From NCBI GenBank assembly GCA_009760885.1, contig CM019710.1, positions 2,768,633 through 2,832,632 on the forward strand: a stretch of DNA of 64,000 bases, read 5' to 3'. Origin of the DNA: Achatina immaculata (lineage: Eukaryota > Mollusca > Gastropoda > Stylommatophora > Achatinidae). The notes under the pieces were generated by a model. The model saw only the letters and a program-made list of their open reading frames with translations. It did no database searches and was not told where the DNA came from. The translations under genes and the position numbers were made by a program. Shown one piece after another: positions 23,807 to 34,644 of this stretch. The first letter of the stretch is position 1. Each line of letters opens with the position of its first letter.

Positions 23807-24499
23807 TTGGGTTTTATTTGTCAAGATCTATATACGGGAGACGTCACGTATACGTGGGTCTGGACCTATCATGGTATCCCATTTTCCCTTCTTTAACTGA
23901 CATTCATGCATACTGTACAGCCTAGTACGCTTCGCCCTGCTAGCTGATATTCCACCATTTCAGAAGACTGTTTCCCCGACACGTGTGTGTCGAGTGCCTG
24001 TTTCTGTAAGCTGAAGTGTCTGCAGCTGGTCGGGACCTAGGCGCGAGCTGTCTCACTGCCTGGTGTGAGAGGATAGGTCAGTCCCTGCTCGCCTGTAACA
24101 GTTCCCAGAAGATAATACTGGGGTACTGATGTTAATTAACCATAAGGGTAATTAAATGTAACAATAACCAGTGGGGGTAATCAGGGCAGAAATAACCATA
24201 GGGGAGGTAATTATATAACGTTATGTACTTCTACAAATATCTTAAATTTGCGCGGCAGATCAAGGCAAACAAATATGTGAACTTTGTAACTGTGTTACAT
24301 TTTTGTCAAGAAATAATTGTAGTGGTTGTTACTACAAATGTTGAAAGATCTAGTTTCAGTTACTTGGAAGTTCGAGACTAGCAAGAAGAATTCTTTGCTG
24401 ACGATTGTTAAAAAAATAACAAAACAACGACCAAACAATAACAACATCAAACATATTAACACCATAATCATCAGCAGCTATATCATATGTGTAGACGTT
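23807..24499. other. Non-repetitive spacer
   Basis: About 0.7 kb without recognised genes. A short degenerate motif (AATAACCATA/AATAACCAG with GGGGTAAT) repeats loosely at about 24,130-24,215. The rest is AT-rich. Confidence 0.5.
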
Positions 24500-24955
24500 A
24501 AGGGCATGCATCTTTCCCATAGCAACATATGCCTGTGAGACCTGGACACTTAACAAAACAGCTGGGAGACACATAAATGCCTTTGGATGTAGATGCTACA
24601 GAAGAGTTCTCCAAATGTCGTGGATACAAAAGGGAACAAATATGTCTATGCTGCAAGAGCTTAATATTGAAGAAGGCTGGCTAGTAAACAGGATTAAAGA
24701 GAGAAAACTTAAATATTTTGGACACATTAAGCGTCATGATAATTTAGAGAAGACCGTATTGGAAGGATGCATGGTGGGAGGGAGAGAGAGAGAGGAAGAC
24801 CAAGACGAGGATGGCTGCAGGACATCGTTGACGATCTGGAAATGGATGCAACAGCAGCAGGCCATCTTGCTCACAACCGAGAGGCCTACAGGAGTGCTGT
24901 TTGGGAGGCAAAGTTCCGCAAGGGACATGCAAATGAATGAATGAATGAATGAATG
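24500..24955 (+). pseudogene. LINE reverse transcriptase 3' fragment (family E), (GAAT)n tail
   Basis: Encodes the C-terminal end of a LINE polyprotein: ATYACETWTLNK, NAFGCRCYRRVLQ, then LKYFGHIKRHDNLEKTVLEG, the usual post-RT order. Frameshifts and a GA-rich slip near 24,780 break the end. It finishes in (GAAT)n. AGACGTT occurs at 24,493-24,499 and 24,956-24,962, a possible short TSD. The longer relative at 46.6-47.35 kb shares the same tail and motifs. It is a dead, 5'-truncated copy. Confidence 0.85.
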
Positions 24956-24962
24956 AGACGTT

Positions 24963-25500
24963 GTCATTATGGTGATGTCATACATGTGTGGACGCTGTCA
25001 TTATAGTGGATATCGTACATGTGCAGATGCTGTCACAATAGTGGATGTCATATACATGTAAACGTTGTCATTATGGTGGATGTCATACATGTAGACGTTG
25101 TCATAATGGTGAATGTCATACATGTAGACGCTGTCATTATGGTGGAAGTCATACATGTAGAAGCTGTCATTACAGTGGATATGGTGGAAGTCATACATGT
25201 AGAAGCTGTCATTACAGTGGATATGGTGGAAGTCATACATGTAGAAGCTGTCATTATGGTGGATGTCATACATGTAGACCCCGTCATTATGGTGGATGTC
25301 ATACATGTAGATGCTCTCATTATAGTGGATGTCATATATGTAGACGCTCTCATTATAGTGGATGTCATACATGTAGACGCTCTCATTATAGTGAATGTCA
25401 TACATATAGACGCTCTCATTATAGTGAATGTCATACATGTAGACGCTCTCATTATAGTGAATGTCATACATGTAGACTTTGTCATTATGGTAAATGCCAT
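24963..25500. repeat. 33-bp array with longer variants (about 16 copies)
   Basis: Unit contains GTCATACATGTAGACGCT and CATTATAGTGGAT; two units near 25,170-25,240 carry an inserted ATGGTGGAA-like segment. It is open in five of six frames, giving several 150-179 codon ORFs of 11-residue repeats, including a cysteine/histidine-rich one (core GCHTCRRSHYS). That zinc-finger look is most likely accidental. Confidence 0.93.
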
Positions 25501-25735
25501 GCTGTTTTCCTCGCAACAGTCGTCAATGTCGACATCATTTTCTTCTTCGACTAAATGATCTGCACCAGCCTTATTCTCTACATTAGCTAAATTATCTACA
25601 TTGGACAGATCAAGGTGACAATCCTTATACGACCAATAGAATTTCTTATAGGTAAGTAACTCTGTCTGTCTGTGTCTTTCTGCCTGTCTTTCTGTCTGTT
25701 TTTGTCTGTCTGTCTATGTCTGTCCGTGTCTCTCT
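25501..25735. other. Spacer and (TCTG)n-rich microsatellite
   Basis: About 140 bp of unclassified sequence, then a (CTGT)n/(CTTT)n tract (25,660-25,735). The tract forms the left edge of block V. Confidence 0.7.
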
Positions 25736-26410
25736 GTGTTTCAAGCACATACACACAGACAAAGATATACCCAGAGAAGAGATTTCTAGAAAGTTAGAAA
25801 GAAATAGAGACGAGGAGTAACACGATTTTAAGAAACGGAGAGAACGAAGGAAAATTGGAAGGAAAAAAAAAATCATTAGAAAGATAGATAAAGGCGGCAG
25901 AAACAAAGTAAAGGATAAAAATAAAGAAATTATCAATAAAGCTAGAAACTGATTCCAGTAATTAACTTATTACATTGATTTACTCACTTCAAATGGCAAG
26001 TGTGTGGCCCCCCCACCCCCAATTCTTGTACCAGGGAAACTTGTGTGACCAGGGCTTGTGGCACAAAAAATTGATGTCGTGGAGACAAACCATCCAAAAC
26101 TGTACCGACCCGACGCTTTGCGGGGGGCGTGGCAGTCTGTCCATATATTTTACCGGGTGTTGAGTAAGTTGATTCTAGGCGACAGGTGGCCTGCACAAAT
26201 TTATCGACGTGGATTTATTTTAAAGCCATTCTTCGTCCCGTTTTTTGCGTGATTACCTACAGAAGATATGCGTGCATGTGGCTCACATTTTCTCTGATAT
26301 TCTCAATGGGAGCGGTCAATTTGGTTTATGGTTTTGTCGCGAAAGATGGTAAAATCATGTTTGTGATCTGTTTATTACATTGGCACAATGAATGTAACGT
26401 ACCACAGTAT
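25736..26410. other. Unclassified block V, copy 1, left part
   Basis: Repeated at 27,480-28,164 (offset 1,744 bp, slightly longer later). No domain recognised. ORFs such as that starting at 26,186 continue into the 27-bp repeats and are not convincing genes. Confidence 0.5.
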
Positions 26411-26793
26411 AAGATCTACGTTGTTGCTGAAGATGGTAAGATCTACGTTGTTGCTGAAGATGTTAAGATCTCTGTTCTTGCTGAAGATGGTCAGATCTAC
26501 GTTCTCGCTAATGATATTAAGATCTGTGTTCTTGCTGAAGATGTTAAGATCTACGTTCTCGCTAATGATATTAAGATCTGTGTTCTTGCAGAAGATGTTA
26601 AGATCTACGTTATTGCTTAAAATTGTTAAAAACTATGTTCTTGTTGAAGATTTGAACATCTATGTTCTTGCTTAAAATTGTTAAAAACTACGTTCTTGTT
26701 GAAGATTTGAACATCTATGTTCTTGCTTAAAATTGTTAAAAACTATGTTCTTGTTGAAGATGTTAAGATCCACGTTCTTGCCGAAGATGTGAA
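26411..26793. repeat. 27-bp array (AAGATCTACG family), copy 1 (about 14 copies)
   Basis: Units begin AAGATCTACGTT or AAGATCTGTGTT and end GCTGAAGATG(G/T)T, with TTGAACATCTATG and TTAAAAACTATG variants towards the end. The plus frame gives a nine-residue repeat. Period and AGATCT phase match the degenerate 27-bp repeats at 4.5 and 6.7 kb. Confidence 0.9.
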
Positions 26794-27318
26794 TCCATTC
26801 AGTCTTGTTCTAAAAGGTCAGATATGGAGTTTTAATGAACAGGATTCTCAGTGCTTGGTAAATTTTTTTTTAATCCGTATTAATTGATTATCAATCATTT
26901 TCAAGCAAAGAATATTTCACTCAAATATGTCCACAGAATGTACATCATCATCATGTGCTTAGCCTAGGGCACGTAGGCTCTAACTCTGCATCACAGACTT
27001 TAATTTACCATCTTGTCACGTGACGCAGTCTTTGAGCACCCCAGGTACAGACTTCACTTTATTGTCCGGCTCAGTAGTTGAGGTCAAAGGTCTAAGGTCA
27101 CAGCCATGAGTGTCAAGTCTAGACGCTTCGGTTGTTTTGTCTAAACGTGCTCTGACATCTGTCATGTCGGCCAGGTCAAATATTTAGCTCATGCCAGTCA
27201 TGCTTTATTTCATCTCTCTGTCTGGATAGACAGACTGTGAGAATGGCGAAGCTATCGTGTGCTTAAACTTCATTGACCTCGCTAGTACGATCGAACTTCA
27301 TGGAGATTAAAGTTGTCT
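26794..27318. other. Unclassified block V, copy 1, right part
   Basis: Non-coding spacer, repeated at 28,491-29,013. CATCATCATCATGTGC near 26,945 resembles the tail edge of the family B LINE (13,193), but no RT sequence follows. Confidence 0.5.
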
Positions 27319-27414
27319 TCTCTCTCTCTCTCTCTCCTCTCTCCTCCCTCTCTCTCTATCTATCTCTCTCTCCTCACTCCCCTCTCTCTCTATCTCTCTC
27401 TCCTCTCTCTCCCT

Positions 27415-27463
<49 letters not shown>
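27319..27463. repeat. (TC)n/(TATC)n microsatellite
   Basis: TC-rich tract passing into perfect (CTAT)n. It marks the boundary between block V copies 1 and 2. Confidence 0.95.
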
Positions 27464-28164
27464 GTCTGTCCGTGTCTCTCTGTGTTTCAAGCACATACAC
27501 ACAGACAAAGATATACCCAGAGAAGAGATTTCTAGAAAGTTAGAAAGAAATAGAGACGAGGAGTAACACGATTTTAAGAAACGGAGAGAACGAAGGAAAA
27601 TTGGAAGGAAAAAAAAATCATTAGAAAGATAGATAAAGGCGGCAGAAACAAAGTAAAGGATAAAAATAAAGAAATTATCAATAAAGCTAGAAACTGATTC
27701 CAGTAATTAACTTATTACATTGATTTACTCACTTCAAATGGCAAGTGTGTGGCCCCCCCACCCCCAATTCTTGTACCAGGGAAACTTGTACCGTTGTGTG
27801 ACCAGGGCTTGTGGCACAAAAAATTGATGTCGTGGAGACAAACCATCCAAAACTGTACCGACCCGACGCTTTGCGGGGGGCGTGGCAGTCTGTCCATATA
27901 TTTTACCGGGTGTTGAGTAAGTTGATTCTAGGCGACAGGTGGCCTGCACAAATTTATCGACGTGGATTTATTTTAAAGCCATTCATTCTTCCCGTTTTTT
28001 GCGTGATTACCTACAGAAGATATGCCTGCATGTGGCTCACATTTTCTCTGATATTCTCAATGGGAGCGGTCAATTTGGTTTATGGTTTTGTCGCGAAAGA
28101 TGGTAAAATCATGTTTGTGATCTGTTTATTACACTGGCACAATGAATGTAACGTACCACAGTAT
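27464..28164. other. Unclassified block V, copy 2, left part
   Basis: Duplicate of 25,712-26,410 with a small insertion (GTACCGTTGT near 27,788). Nothing coding recognised. Confidence 0.5.
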
Positions 28165-28490
28165 AAGATCTACGTTGTTGCTGAAGATGGTAAGATCTAC
28201 GTTGTTGCTGAAGATGTTAAGATCTGTGTTCTTGCTGAAGATGGTCAGATCTACGTTCTCGCTAATGATATTAAGATCTGTGTTCTTGCTGAAGATGTTA
28301 AGATCTACGTTATTGCTTAAAATTGTTAAAAACTATGTTCTTGTTGAAGATTTGAACATCTGTGTTCTTGCTTAAAATTGTTAAAAACTACGTTCTTGTT
28401 GAAGATTTGAACATCTATGTTCTTGCTTAAAATTGTTAAAAACTATGTTCTTGTTGAAGATGTTAAGATCCACGTTCTTGCCGAAGATGT
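28165..28490. repeat. 27-bp array (AAGATCTACG family), copy 2 (about 12 copies)
   Basis: Same as 26,411-26,793 but two units shorter, so the array contracted or expanded after duplication. Confidence 0.9.
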
Positions 28491-29013
28491 GAATCCATTC
28501 AGTCTTGTTCTAAAAGGTCAGATATGGAGTTTTAATGAACAGGATTCTCAGTGCTTGGTAAATTTTTTTAATCCGTATTAATTGATTATCAATCATTTTC
28601 AAGCAAAGAATATTTCACTCAAATATGTCCACAGAATGTACATCATCATCATGTGCTTAGCCTAGGGCACGTAGGCTCTAACTCTGCATCACAGACTTTA
28701 ATTTACCATCTTGTCACGTGACGCAGTCTTTGAGCACCCCAGGTACAGACTTCACTTTATTGTCCGGCTCAGTAGTTGAGGTCAAAGGTCTAAGGTCACA
28801 GCCATGAGTGTCAAGTCTAGACGCTTCGGTTGTTTTGTCTAAACGTGCTCTGACATCTGTCATGTCGGCCAGGTCAAATATTTAGCTCATGCCAGTCATG
28901 CTTTATTTCATCTCTCTGTCTGGATAGACAGACTGTGAGAATGGCGAAGCTATCGTGTGCTTAAACTTCATTGACCTCGCTAGTACGATCGAACTTCATG
29001 GAGATTAAAGTTG
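28491..29013. other. Unclassified block V, copy 2, right part
   Basis: Duplicate of 26,794-27,318. Its last 160 bp (from about 28,853) recur at 30,427-30,585, starting the next duplication. Confidence 0.5.
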
Positions 29014-29108
29014 TCTTCTCTCTCTCTCTCTCTCTCCTCTCTCTCCCCTCTCTCTCTATCTCTCTCTCCTCTCTCCTCCCTCTCTCTCTCTCTCTCCTCT
29101 CTCTCCCT

Positions 29109-29167
<59 letters not shown>

Positions 29168-29222
29168 CCCCTTCTCTCTCCATCTCTCTTTCCTCTCTCT
29201 CTCCCATCTATCTATCTATCTG

Positions 29223-29281
<59 letters not shown>

Positions 29282-29402
29282 CTATATCTCTCTATCTCTC
29301 TGTCTCTCTCTCTATCTCTCTCCCCTCTCTCTATCTATCTCTCTATCTCTCTCTCCCCTCTCTCTATCCCTCTCTCTCTCTACCTCTCCATCTCTCTCTC
29401 CT
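29014..29402. repeat. (TC)n/(TATC)n compound microsatellite
   Basis: Alternating TC and CTAT tracts with CCCCTCTC interruptions. Stop-free frames give 131- and 166-codon ORFs of Ser/Leu/Ile/Tyr that are not genes. Confidence 0.95.
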
Positions 29403-29727
29403 TTGATCTATCAGTGTCTCAGGATTTGTAAATGTCCAGGAAATCTTGACGCGATAATAAATTGCTTCTGACTTCACGAGAAAACTATACTGCTACCCAA
29501 AAGTTCAGGACCACCCCTTTATTTTTAACACATTTTGTTATCAGCTGATAGAATGATACGATAAAGAATAATTTCCTTGAAACTTCAGTGCCGTCCACAA
29601 ACCGACCTCTGTGCAAGTGAGCTAATAAAGTACTCACTGATTACCAGGGTGAGTGTGAAGTTCGCACGCAAGAAAGGTATGTTAAGCGTAGATTTAGGGT
29701 ATGATCCCAGCGTCCCGCCAACCCAGG
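29403..29727. other. Unclassified block W, copy 1
   Basis: Present three times (also 31,033 and 32,854). ACCCAAAAGTTCAGGACCAC near 29,497 resembles terminal inverted repeats of Tc1-like transposons, but no transposase or partner repeat is seen here. Confidence 0.5.
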
Positions 29728-30243
29728 CAGGTAGAAAAGTTGTGTTGATTAGTGATACACGCCAACCCAGGCAGGTAGAAAAGTTGTGTTGATTAGAGAT
29801 ACATGACAACCCAGGCAGGTAGAAAAGTTGTGCTGATTAGTGATACACGCCAACCCAGGCAGGTAGAAAAGTTGTGTTGATTAGAGATACATGACAACCC
29901 AGGCAGGTAGAAAAGTTGTGTTGATTAGTGATACATGACAACCCAGGCAGGTAGAAAAGTTGTGCTGATTAGTGATACATGACAACCCAGGCAGGTAGAA
30001 AAGTTGTGCTGATTAGTGATACACGACAACCCAGGCAGGTAGAAAAGTTGTGCTGATTAGTGATACATGACAACCCAGGCAGGTAGAAAAGTTGTGCTGA
30101 TTAGTGATACACGACAACCCAGGCAGGTAGAAAAGTTGTGCTGATTAGTGATACACGACAACCCAGGCAGGTAGAAAAGTTGTGCTGATTAGTGATACAT
30201 GACAACCCAGGCAGGTAGAAAAGTTGTGCTGATTAGTGATACT
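29728..30243. repeat. 44-bp array A, copy 1 (about 12 copies)
   Basis: Unit contains CCAGGCAGGTAGAAAAGTTG and GCTGATTAGTGATACA. Ends at TACTAGTGTAATAGG in all three copies. Confidence 0.95.
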
Positions 30244-30267
30244 AGTGTAATAGGAAATTTCACTGAA

Positions 30268-30430
30268 CACGTGTCACTTTTCTCTAGTTCTAAATCTAAT
30301 GATAAAAGAACAGATGTCACTTTTCTCTAGTTCTAAAATCTAATGATAAAAGGACACATGCCACTTTTCTCTAGTTCTAAAATCTAATGATAAAAGAACA
30401 CATGCCACTTTTCTCTAGTTCTAAAATCTG
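30268..30430. repeat. 44-bp array B, copy 1 (about 4 copies)
   Basis: Unit contains CACTTTTCTCTAGTTCTAAA and TCTAATGATAAAAG. It breaks at AAAATC|TGTCATGTCGG, jumping back to sequence 1.6 kb upstream: the junction of a tandem duplication. Confidence 0.93.
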
Positions 30431-30585
30431 TCATGTCGGCCAGGTCAAATATTTAGCTCATGCCAGTCATGCTTTATTTCATCTCTCTGTCTGGATAGAC
30501 AGACTGTGAGAATGGCGAAGCTATCGTGTGCTTAAACTTCATTGACCTCGCTAGTACGATCGAACTTCATGGAGATTAAAGTTGT
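30431..30585. other. Short duplicated spacer before block W copy 2
   Basis: Repeats about 28,857-29,013. Contains only the duplicated end of block V. Confidence 0.7.
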
Positions 30586-30743
30586 CTTCTCTCTCTCTCT
30601 CTCTCTCCCCTCTCTCTCTCTCTCTACCTCTCCATCTCTCTCTCCTCACTCCCCTCTCTCTATCTCTCTCTCCTCCTCTCTCTCTATCTATCTCTCTCTC
30701 CTCTCTCCTCCTCTCTCTCTATCTCTCTCTCCTCTCTCTCCCT

Positions 30744-30798
<55 letters not shown>

Positions 30799-30853
30799 CC
30801 CCTTCTCTCTCCATCTCTCTTTCCTCTCTCTCTCCCATCTATCTATCTATCTG

Positions 30854-30912
<59 letters not shown>

Positions 30913-31032
30913 CTATATCTCTCTATCTCTCTGTCTCTCTCTCTATCTCTCTCCCCTCTCTCTATCTATCTCTCTATCTCTCTCTCCCCTCTCTCTATCC
31001 CTCTCTCTCTCTACCTCTCCATCTCTCTCTCC
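30586..31032. repeat. (TC)n/(TATC)n compound microsatellite
   Basis: Counterpart of 29,014-29,402, longer by an extra TC-rich segment. Confidence 0.95.
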
Positions 31033-31356
31033 TTTGATCTATCAGTGTCTCAGGATTTGTAAATGTCCAGGAAATCTTGACGCGATAATAAATTGCTTCT
31101 GACTTCACGAGAAAACTATACTGCTACCCAAAAGTTCAGGACCACCCCTTTATTTTTAACACATTTTGTTATCAGCTGATAGAATGATACGATAAAGAAT
31201 AATTTCCTTGAAACTTCAGTGCCGTCCACAAACCGACCTCTGTGCAAGTGAGCTAATAAAGTACTCACTGATTACCAGGGTGAGTGTGAAGTTCGCACGC
31301 AAGAAAGGTATGTTAAGCGTAGATTTAGGGTATGATCCCAGCGTCCCGCCAACCCA
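31033..31356. other. Unclassified block W, copy 2
   Basis: Near-identical to 29,403-29,727 (offset 1,631 bp). Confidence 0.5.
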
Positions 31357-31873
31357 GGCAGGTAGAAAAGTTGTGTTGATTAGTGATACACGCCAACCCA
31401 GGCAGGTAGAAAAGTTGTGTTGATTAGAGATACATGACAACCCAGGCAGGTAGAAAAGTTGTGCTGATTAGTGATACACGCCAACCCAGGCAGGTAGAAA
31501 AGTTGTGTTGATTAGAGATACATGACAACCCAGGCAGGTAGAAAAGTTGTGTTGATTAGTGATACATGACAACCCAGGCAGGTAGAAAAGTTGTGCTGAT
31601 TAGTGATACATGACAACCCAGGCAGGTAGAAAAGTTGTGCTGATTAGTGATACACGACAACCCAGGCAGGTAGAAAAGTTGTGCTGATTAGTGATACATG
31701 ACAACCCAGGCAGGTAGAAAAGTTGTGCTGATTAGTGATACACGACAACCCAGGCAGGTAGAAAAGTTGTGCTGATTAGTGATACACGACAACCCAGGCA
31801 GGTAGAAAAGTTGTGCTGATTAGTGATACATGACAACCCAGGCAGGTAGAAAAGTTGTGCTGATTAGTGATAC
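31357..31873. repeat. 44-bp array A, copy 2 (about 12 copies)
   Basis: Matches copy 1 unit by unit, including the order of GTGTTG/GTGCTG and ACACGCC/ACATGAC variants, which indicates a recent duplication. Confidence 0.95.
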
Positions 31874-31896
31874 TAGTGTAATAGGAAATTTCACTG

Positions 31897-32380
31897 AACA
31901 CGTGTCACTTTTCTCTAGTTCTAAATCTAATGATAAAAGAACAGATGTCACTTTTCTCTAGTTCTAAAATCTAATGATAAAAGGACACATGCCACTTTTC
32001 TCTAGTTCTAAAATCTAATGATAAAAGAAGACATGCCACTTTTCTCTAGTTCTAAAATCTGATGATAAAAGGACACATGTCACTTTTCTCTAGTTCTAAA
32101 ATCTAATGATAAAAGAAGACATGCCACTTTTCTCTAGTTCTAAAATCTGATGATGGAAGGACACTTGTCACTTTTCTCTAGGTCTAAAATCCAATGATGG
32201 AAGGACACTTGTCACTTTTCTCTAGGTCTAAAATCTAATGATGAAAAGACACTTGTCACTTTTCTCTAGTTCTAAAATCCAATGATGGAAAGACACTTGT
32301 CACACTTTTCTCTAGGTCTAAAATCCAATGATAGAAAGACACTTGTCACACTTTTCTCTAGGTCTAAAATCCAATGATAG
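31897..32380. repeat. 44-46 bp array B, copy 2 (about 11 copies)
   Basis: Same family as 30,268, grading from ATGATAAAAG to ATGATGGAAGG and ATGATAGAAAGAC subtypes. Confidence 0.93.
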
Positions 32381-32473
32381 AAAGATGGAGTGATGAAGGG
32401 CAGAATGTAGACGGGCCTGCGTGCCCAATTCTTTACCCTTGAAAAATAAAGATTATTCTCATTCATTCATTCT
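32381..32473 (+). mobile_element. SINE-like 3' end with (ATTC)n tail, copy 1
   Basis: AGATGGAGTGATGAAG, CGGGCCTGCGTGCCCAATTC and GAAAAATAAAG are shared with 37,417-37,504. Both end in ATTCATTCATT. An AATAAA-like signal followed by a short tandem tail fits a retroposed SINE or LINE end. Only about 90 bp is visible, so class and boundaries are uncertain. Confidence 0.55.
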
Positions 32474-32853
<380 letters not shown>

Positions 32854-33168
32854 CTGATCTATCAGTGTCTCAGGATTTGTAAATGTCCAGGAAATCTTGA
32901 CGCGATAATAAATTGCTTCTGACTTCACGAGAAAACTATACTGCTACCCAAAAGTTCAGGACCACCCCTTTATTTTTAACACATTTTGTTATCAGCTGAT
33001 AGAATGATACGATAAAGAATAATTTCCTTGAAACTTCAGTGCCGTCCACAAACAGACCTCTGTGCAAGTGAGCTAATAAAGTACTCACTGATTACCAGGG
33101 TGAGTGTGAAGTTCGCACGCAAGAAATGTATATTAAGTGTAGATTTAGGGTATGATCCCAGCGTCCCG
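32854..33168. other. Unclassified block W, copy 3
   Basis: More diverged than copies 1 and 2 (AAACAGACC, AAATGTATATTAAG). Nothing coding recognised. Confidence 0.5.
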
Positions 33169-33472
33169 CCAACCCAGGGAGGTAGAAATGTTGTGTTGAT
33201 TAGAGATACACGACAACCCAGGCAGGTAGAAATGTTGTGCTGATTAGAGATACACGACAACCCAGGGAGGTAGAAATGTTGTGTTGATTAGAGATACACG
33301 ACAACCCAGGCAGGTAGAAATGTTGTGCTGATTAGAGATACACGACAACCCAGGGAGGTAGAAATGTTGTGTTGATTAGAGATACACGACAACCCAGGCA
33401 GGTAGAAATGTTGTGCTGATTAGTGATACACGACAACCCAGGGAGGTAGAAATGTTGTGCTGATTAGTGATA
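33169..33472. repeat. 44-bp array A, copy 3 (about 7 copies)
   Basis: Same unit with AGGGAGGTAGAAATGTTG and GCAGGTAGAAATGTTG subtypes alternating, a two-unit higher-order pattern not seen in copies 1-2. Confidence 0.94.
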
Positions 33473-33507
33473 CTAGTGTAATAGGAAATTTCACTGAACA
33501 CGTGTCA

Positions 33508-34617
33508 CTTTTCTCTAGTTCTAAATCTAATGATAAAAGAACAGATGTCACTTTTCTCTAGTTCTAAAATCTAATGATAAAAGGACACATGCCACTTTTC
33601 TCTAGTTCTAAATCTAATGATAAAAGAACACATGCCACTTTTCTCTAGTTCTAAAATCTAATGATAAAAGAAGACATGCCACTTTTCTCTAGTTCTAAAA
33701 TCTGATGATAAAAGGACACATGTCACTTTTCTCTAGTTCTAAAATCTAATGATAAAAGGACACATGTCACTTTTGTCTAATTCTAAAATCTAAAAGGACA
33801 CATGTCACTTTTCTGTAGTTCTAAAATCTAATGATAAAAGGACACATGTCACTTTTGACTAATTCTAAAATCTAACGATAAAAGGACACATGTCACTTTT
33901 CTGTAGTTCTAAAATCTAACGATAAAAGGACACATGCCACTTTTCCCTAGTTCTAAAATCTAATGATAAAAGGACACATGTCACTTTTCTCTAGTTCTAA
34001 AATCTGATGACAAAAGGACACATGTCACTTTTCTCTAGTTCTAAAATCCAATGATGGAAGGACACATGTCACTTTTCTCTAGTTCTAAAATCCAATGATG
34101 GAAGGACACTTGTCACTTTTCTCTAGTTCTAAAATCCAATGATGGAAGGACACTTGTCACTTTTCTCTAGTTCTAAAATCCAATGATAGAAAGACACTTG
34201 TCACACTTTTCTCTAGGTCTAAAATCCAATGATAGAAAGACACTTGTCACACTTTTTTCTAGTTCTAAAATCCAATGATAGAAAGACACTTGTCACACTT
34301 TTCTCTAGTTCTAAAATCTAATGATAGAAAGACACTTGTCACACTTTTCTCTAGTTCTAAAATCTAATGATAGAAAGACACTTGTCACACTTTTCTCTAG
34401 TTCTAAAATCTAATGATAGAAAGACACTTGTCACACTTTTCTCTAGTTCTAAAATCTAATAATAGAAAGACACTTGTCACACTTTTCTCTAGTTCTAAAA
34501 TCTAATAATAGAAAGACACTTGTCACACTTTTCTCTAGTTCTAAAATCTAATAATAGAAAGACACTTGTCACACTTTTCTCTAGTTCTAAAATCTAATAA
34601 TAGAAAGACACTTGTCA
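33508..34617. repeat. 44-46 bp array B, copy 3 (about 25 copies)
   Basis: Longest array of this family. Unit length rises from 44 to 46 bp by CA insertion (CACTTTTC to CACACTTTTC) along the array, showing directional homogenisation. Confidence 0.93.
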
Positions 34618-34644
34618 GAACCATACCCCTGAGCAGTTTCATTT

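Noticed and set aside
24734..24985. Minus-strand ORFs over the LINE fragment (83 and 62 codons)
   Set aside because: Shadows of the plus-strand LINE coding relic.
25045..25554. Zinc-finger protein (GCHTCRRSHYS repeats)
   Set aside because: C and H spacing comes from the 33-bp DNA unit and the same array is open in four other frames.
27811..28320. 169-codon ORF in block V
   Set aside because: It runs into 27-bp repeats, and the first copy (25,975-26,620) has a different frame structure, so it is not conserved as protein.
28971..31102. Ser/Leu/Tyr-rich ORFs over TC/TATC tracts
   Set aside because: Pure microsatellite translation (IYLS and SLS repeats).
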